A stretch of 7,831 bases of DNA, from positions 1-7,831 of the forward strand of contig DGTB01000031.1 of assembly GCA_002394185.1 (NCBI GenBank). Reading direction: 5' to 3'. Below the pieces are notes generated by a model. That model searched no databases, was not told the origin of the DNA, and was given only the letters and a program-made list of their open reading frames with translations. The position numbers and the translations under genes were made by a program. Shown here piece by piece: positions 6,106 to 7,831 of this stretch (its first letter is position 1; every line of letters starts with the position of its first letter). The DNA comes from Bacteroidales bacterium UBA4347 (GTDB lineage Bacteria > Bacteroidota > Bacteroidia > Bacteroidales > P3).

Positions 6106-6600
6106 TTAGAATTCGGTGATCAGAAGGTGGCGGAACACACGGACAAAGTCCCAACCGTCGTGCAAGAGGAAGGCGAGGTAGACCAGACGGTCGGAGGGGC
6201 AGCAGACGTAGTAGTAGTTGTCGCCGTCGCCCTCCAGCCCGTCGATGGTGAAGCCTTCCATCGATTTCTTCGGATCGGACTTGGCACGCTTCGGGTCGCG
6301 CTCGGGCAGGTCATTATGTATCAACGGTGTCGTCAGCGTGCCGTCGAGTCTCGCCTTCGTGGGGGTCCAGGGCATGGCCTTCATCTCTTTGCGGAGGGCT
6401 TTGTAGGTGGCGCTGTCCTCGACCTGCAGGAGGGTGACGCAGGCGGTGTCGCCCTCGGCCAGCGGGTAGCGTTCCACACAGTAGGCTTTCACGCCGGGAC
6501 GGTTGGCGAAGTGCTTGTAGAGTCCCGTTTGGGCTTGCAAATTGGAGATTGTGAATTGCAGATTGAGGATTACTGCAATGAAGAGGGTTGTGCGTTTCAT
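6106..6600 (-). CDS. Small exported protein of unknown function in an ECF sigma operon, 164 aa
   Basis: I chose the ATG at 6600 because it gives a proper signal peptide (MKRTTLFIAVILNLQFTISNLQA, probable cleavage before Gln24); the frame is open further upstream, but that part overlaps the preceding gene and looks non-coding. The mature protein (about 140 aa) has no motif I recognise with certainty. It contains a charged stretch (98-113, PERDPKRAKSDPKK), paired Cys at 133-134 and single Cys at 41 and 54. Position and size resemble the DUF4252-type exported proteins often encoded after a Bacteroidetes ECF sigma factor and its small membrane partner, but that assignment is a guess. The start overlaps the previous stop as ATGA, so translation is probably coupled. 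A 7-bp repeat (6537-6571) encodes most of the signal peptide's second half. Confidence 0.78.
   Translation of the reverse strand: MKRTTLFIAVILNLQFTISNLQAQTGLYKHFANRPGVKAYCVERYPLAEGDTACVTLLQVEDSATYKALRKEMKAMPWTPTKARLDGTLTTPLIHNDLPERDPKRAKSDPKKSMEGFTIDGLEGDGDNYYYVCCPSDRLVYLAFLLHDGWDFVRVFRHLLITEF
6537..6571 (-). repeat. 7-bp degenerate tandem repeat inside a signal peptide
   Basis: On the minus strand five contiguous heptamers follow the pattern AATYYNC: AATCCTC, AATCTGC, AATTCAC, AATCTCC, AATTTGC. They encode the LNLQFTISNLQ part of the exported protein's signal peptide. Because 7 is not a multiple of 3, the frame returns every 21 bp, which explains the repeated NLQ. Confidence 0.75.
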
Positions 6601-6926
6601 GACTGTTGTATTTGTTTGATATGGTTGATATTGTTTCCGATGAGGGCCATCACGTCGTCGGGGTTGCACTGGCTGTTGCAGTAGATGCCCGGAGCGGGGG
6701 TGGAGGCCTGGGCTTCGTTGCTGCGGGGCAGGAACACTATGAGCAGCACGGCGGCCACCGCTGCGGCGGGCAGGGCAAAGCGGCCCACTTTTCGCAGGCT
6801 GGTGGCCCCAGCTGTTCCCCTTTCCAAGGGGAGCTGTCCGAAGGACTGAGGGGTTTCCCCACTCTCTGCTCTCCGCCGGAGGGCGTTCTCTTCGTGGATG
6901 GATTCTATCAGATGGTCTATATTCAT
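6597..6926 (-). CDS. Candidate anti-sigma factor, single-pass membrane protein, 109 aa
   Basis: Start ATG at 6926 overlaps the sigma factor stop (ATGA), and its own TGA overlaps the next start, so the three genes are tightly coupled. Layout: a short hydrophilic N-terminus (1-48), one membrane helix (about 50-66, FALPAAAVAAVLLIVFL) and a short external C-terminus (67-109) with two Cys in a C83-x3-C87 pattern. The topology is inferred to be N-in. Small one-span proteins directly after an ECF sigma gene commonly hold the sigma factor at the membrane; I see no zinc-type ASD motif, so the function rests on position and topology. Residues about 26-41 (ETPQSFGQLPLERGTA) are encoded by an inserted palindromic repeat and are probably a passive linker. 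The frame is open far upstream of this ATG, but there it overlaps the sigma gene and is a shadow. Confidence 0.75.
   Translation of the reverse strand: MNIDHLIESIHEENALRRRAESGETPQSFGQLPLERGTAGATSLRKVGRFALPAAAVAAVLLIVFLPRSNEAQASTPAPGIYCNSQCNPDDVMALIGNNINHIKQIQQS
6815..6860 (-). repeat. Palindromic repeat element inserted in frame in the anti-sigma candidate
   Basis: Three adjacent hairpins: TCCCCTT/AAGGGGA (6816-6822 with 6826-6832), GTCC/GGAC (6836-6839 with 6843-6846) and GGGG/CCCC (6850-6853 with 6857-6860). On the minus strand this reads as an AACCCCTCAGTC...GACAGCTCCCCTTGGAAAGGGG-type element, a layout I recognise as dispersed in genomes of gut bacteria, usually between genes. Here it is translated without a stop. 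Confidence 0.6.
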
Positions 6927-7393
6927 ATCTCGTTCATTTTTTTCAGTTTCTCTTTGGCGCGACCTATGCGTGTGGTGACGTTGGTCTGGCTCAGGCCGAG
7001 CATCTGCCCTATCTCGGCCGAGGAGAAGCCGTCGAGGTAGAGCCGCAGCAGCCGCTGGTCGGCCAAGGGGAGCCGCGCCATCATGGCCCGCAGGTGTGCT
7101 GCCTGTTCGCGGAGGGCGTCGTCGTCGGGCAGGTCGAAGGCCTCGAGGGGCACTGTCGACACCTGTCGCCCCTGGTGGCGACGCCAGCTGATGGCGGTGT
7201 TCAGCGCCACGCGGTAGAGCCAGGTGATGGGCCGATGGTCGGGCCGGTAGCTCTTCCACCCCTGCCAGAGGTGCAGCAGGATGTCCTGCCGCAGGTCCTC
7301 GCGGTCCTCCTTGACGGAACAGAACGAGCGGCACACGCGCTCGATGGCTGCCGTGTGTCGCTCGATAAGTTCTATGAAGGGGTGTTCGTCCAT
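6923..7393 (-). CDS. ECF-family RNA polymerase sigma factor, 156 aa
   Basis: Directs RNA polymerase to a small regulon. Sigma region 2 spans about residues 8-75, with the characteristic EDLRQDILLHLWQGWKSYRP core (32-51) and ITWLYRVALNTAISWRR (56-72). Sigma region 4 spans about 103-152, with a helix-turn-helix in SSAEIGQMLGLSQTNVTTRI (124-143) and a basic tail. The length is normal for the family and both regions are complete. First gene of a three-gene operon; its TGA overlaps the start of the candidate anti-sigma gene. A probable self-recognised promoter lies just upstream, giving a leader of only about 15 nt. No FecR, TonB receptor or SusCD genes follow, so it is probably not of the polysaccharide-utilisation type. 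The inducing signal is not evident. Confidence 0.93.
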   Translation of the reverse strand: MDEHPFIELIERHTAAIERVCRSFCSVKEDREDLRQDILLHLWQGWKSYRPDHRPITWLYRVALNTAISWRRHQGRQVSTVPLEAFDLPDDDALREQAAHLRAMMARLPLADQRLLRLYLDGFSSAEIGQMLGLSQTNVTTRIGRAKEKLKKMNEI

Positions 7394-7416
7394 TGCCGTT
7401 GTTGTTTCTACACCCT

Positions 7417-7448
7417 TATTAAACGTCCGAAAGTGTGTTTTGTCACAA
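7417..7448 (-). promoter_or_regulatory. Candidate ECF-type (autoregulatory) promoter
   Basis: On the minus strand TTGTGAC (7442-7448), 16 nt, then CGTTTAATA (7417-7425). This fits the ECF layout of an AAC-like -35 core, 16-17 nt and a CGT-containing -10, and there is no TTTG/TANNTTTG promoter here. The start site would be near 7409, about 15 nt before the sigma ATG. Self-recognition is an inference. Confidence 0.5.
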
Positions 7449-7466
7449 TCAACGTTTTATTTTTTT

Positions 7467-7479
7467 CCGCCGGAGGCGG
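7467..7479. terminator. GC-rich hairpin between the glycosidase and sigma genes
   Basis: CCGCC-GGA-GGCGG, a 5-bp stem just after the glycosidase stop. On the minus strand it is followed by an A-run, not a T-run, so it is not a textbook terminator for that gene; it may still protect or end the transcript. Confidence 0.35.
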
Positions 7480-7485
7480 GGAGTA

Positions 7486-7831
7486 TCAGTATTCGACGAT
7501 GAGCACGCCGCTGACGGCCCAGTGGCTGAACATGCCCTCGACGGGCTTGCCCTGCGGGATGGCGACGGTGAGGGTGTGCTCGCGGCCGTCGGCCCAAGGC
7601 GTGAGGTCGAAGTAGACGGGCTGTGTGGCCGTGCCGGGGCACCAGCCGCTGCGCGAGAAGTCGGAGCTGCTGAGACCGTTCCAAAAGTTGCCGCTGACGG
7701 GGTTGAGGTCGCGGTAGCAGCCGCAGTCCTGCCGCCAAGGGGTGTGGGTGAAGGCGGGCTTGCCGTCGACGAGGATGGTGTTCTGCTTGGGCACGAACTC
7801 GTCGCCCTCGCCCCAGCCGCCGTGGCCGGTG
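7486..7831 (-). CDS. PNGase F-like peptide N-glycosidase, C-terminal part, partial
   Basis: The reading frame enters from the right edge and ends with TGA at 7486-7488, leaving about 114 residues of the C-terminus. Enzymes of this family release N-linked glycans from glycoproteins by cleaving the glycosyl-asparagine amide bond, normally outside the cell or at its surface. Visible family-like segments are TGHGGWGEGDEFVPKQN at the edge, DCGCYRDLNP, and RSGWCPGTATQPVYFDLTPW, then a beta-rich end (HTLTVAIPQ...VSGVLIVEY). The two Cys of CGC and the Cys of GWCPG may form disulfides. A GTG at 7794 is internal, because the frame continues upstream in a conserved-looking sequence. It precedes the sigma operon on the same strand but is separated by the ECF promoter. 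The family was recognised from motifs only, and the catalytic residues lie off the edge. Confidence 0.75.
   Translation of the reverse strand, partial: TGHGGWGEGDEFVPKQNTILVDGKPAFTHTPWRQDCGCYRDLNPVSGNFWNGLSSSDFSRSGWCPGTATQPVYFDLTPWADGREHTLTVAIPQGKPVEGMFSHWAVSGVLIVEY

Noticed and set aside
6601..6669. Longer start for the exported protein
   Set aside because: It would bury the signal peptide 23 residues inside and overlap the previous gene.
6927..7334. Upstream extension of the anti-sigma candidate frame
   Set aside because: It overlaps the sigma factor in another frame and is Arg/Pro/Ala-rich noise; the ATG at 6926 overlaps the sigma stop as ATGA.
6873..7476. Decamer CCGCCGGAGG repeated at 6873-6882 and 7467-7476
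   Set aside because: Short and GC-rich, it occurs once in coding and once in intergenic sequence; chance cannot be excluded.

Overview
The window looks like a chromosomal segment from a strict anaerobe of the order Bacteroidales, probably a GC-rich gut or oral member such as a Prevotellaceae relative; this lineage is inferred. Two promoters match the Bacteroidetes housekeeping consensus exactly (TTTG, 19 nt, TANNTTTG). Ribosome binding sites are mostly weak and A-rich, a lipoprotein carries a Bacteroidetes-type acidic/Lys tract after its Cys, and two products are typical of the phylum (a PNGase F-like protein and an ECF sigma with a small membrane partner). Every gene I can support lies on the minus strand, so the window reads from right to left.

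Right end (7831-6106): the 3' end of a secreted PNGase F-like glycosidase gene. It is followed by a three-gene operon with ATGA overlaps: an ECF sigma factor, a one-membrane-span candidate anti-sigma protein, and a small exported protein. A candidate self-recognised ECF promoter precedes the operon. A palindromic repeat sits in frame inside the anti-sigma candidate, and a 7-bp tandem repeat encodes the signal peptide of the third gene.

Middle (6105-5375): about 730 bp without a convincing protein gene. It holds 11-bp tandem repeats, several inverted repeats, a canonical promoter, and then a leader of about 340 nt. The leader contains two successive hairpin/U-tract structures; the first overlaps a competing stem in the manner of a terminator/antiterminator pair. 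It could be a transcription attenuator or a separate small RNA.

Left (5374-642): a compact hydrogen-metabolism operon encoding a thioredoxin-fold [2Fe-2S] protein, a sensory (group C, HydS-like) [FeFe] hydrogenase with a PAS domain, a SpoIIE/PP2C-type phosphatase with an extra C-terminal domain, and a catalytic group B-type [FeFe] hydrogenase. The likely logic is that HydS senses H2 or redox state through a modified H-cluster and passes the signal to the phosphatase, while the group B enzyme makes or consumes H2, probably with ferredoxin. No hydEFG maturases and no bifurcating HydB/C subunits are present here. A strong terminator (586-625) ends the operon. Its T-run supplies the -33 box of the promoter for the last gene, a VanX/DdpX-type D-Ala-D-Ala dipeptidase lipoprotein that runs off the left edge.
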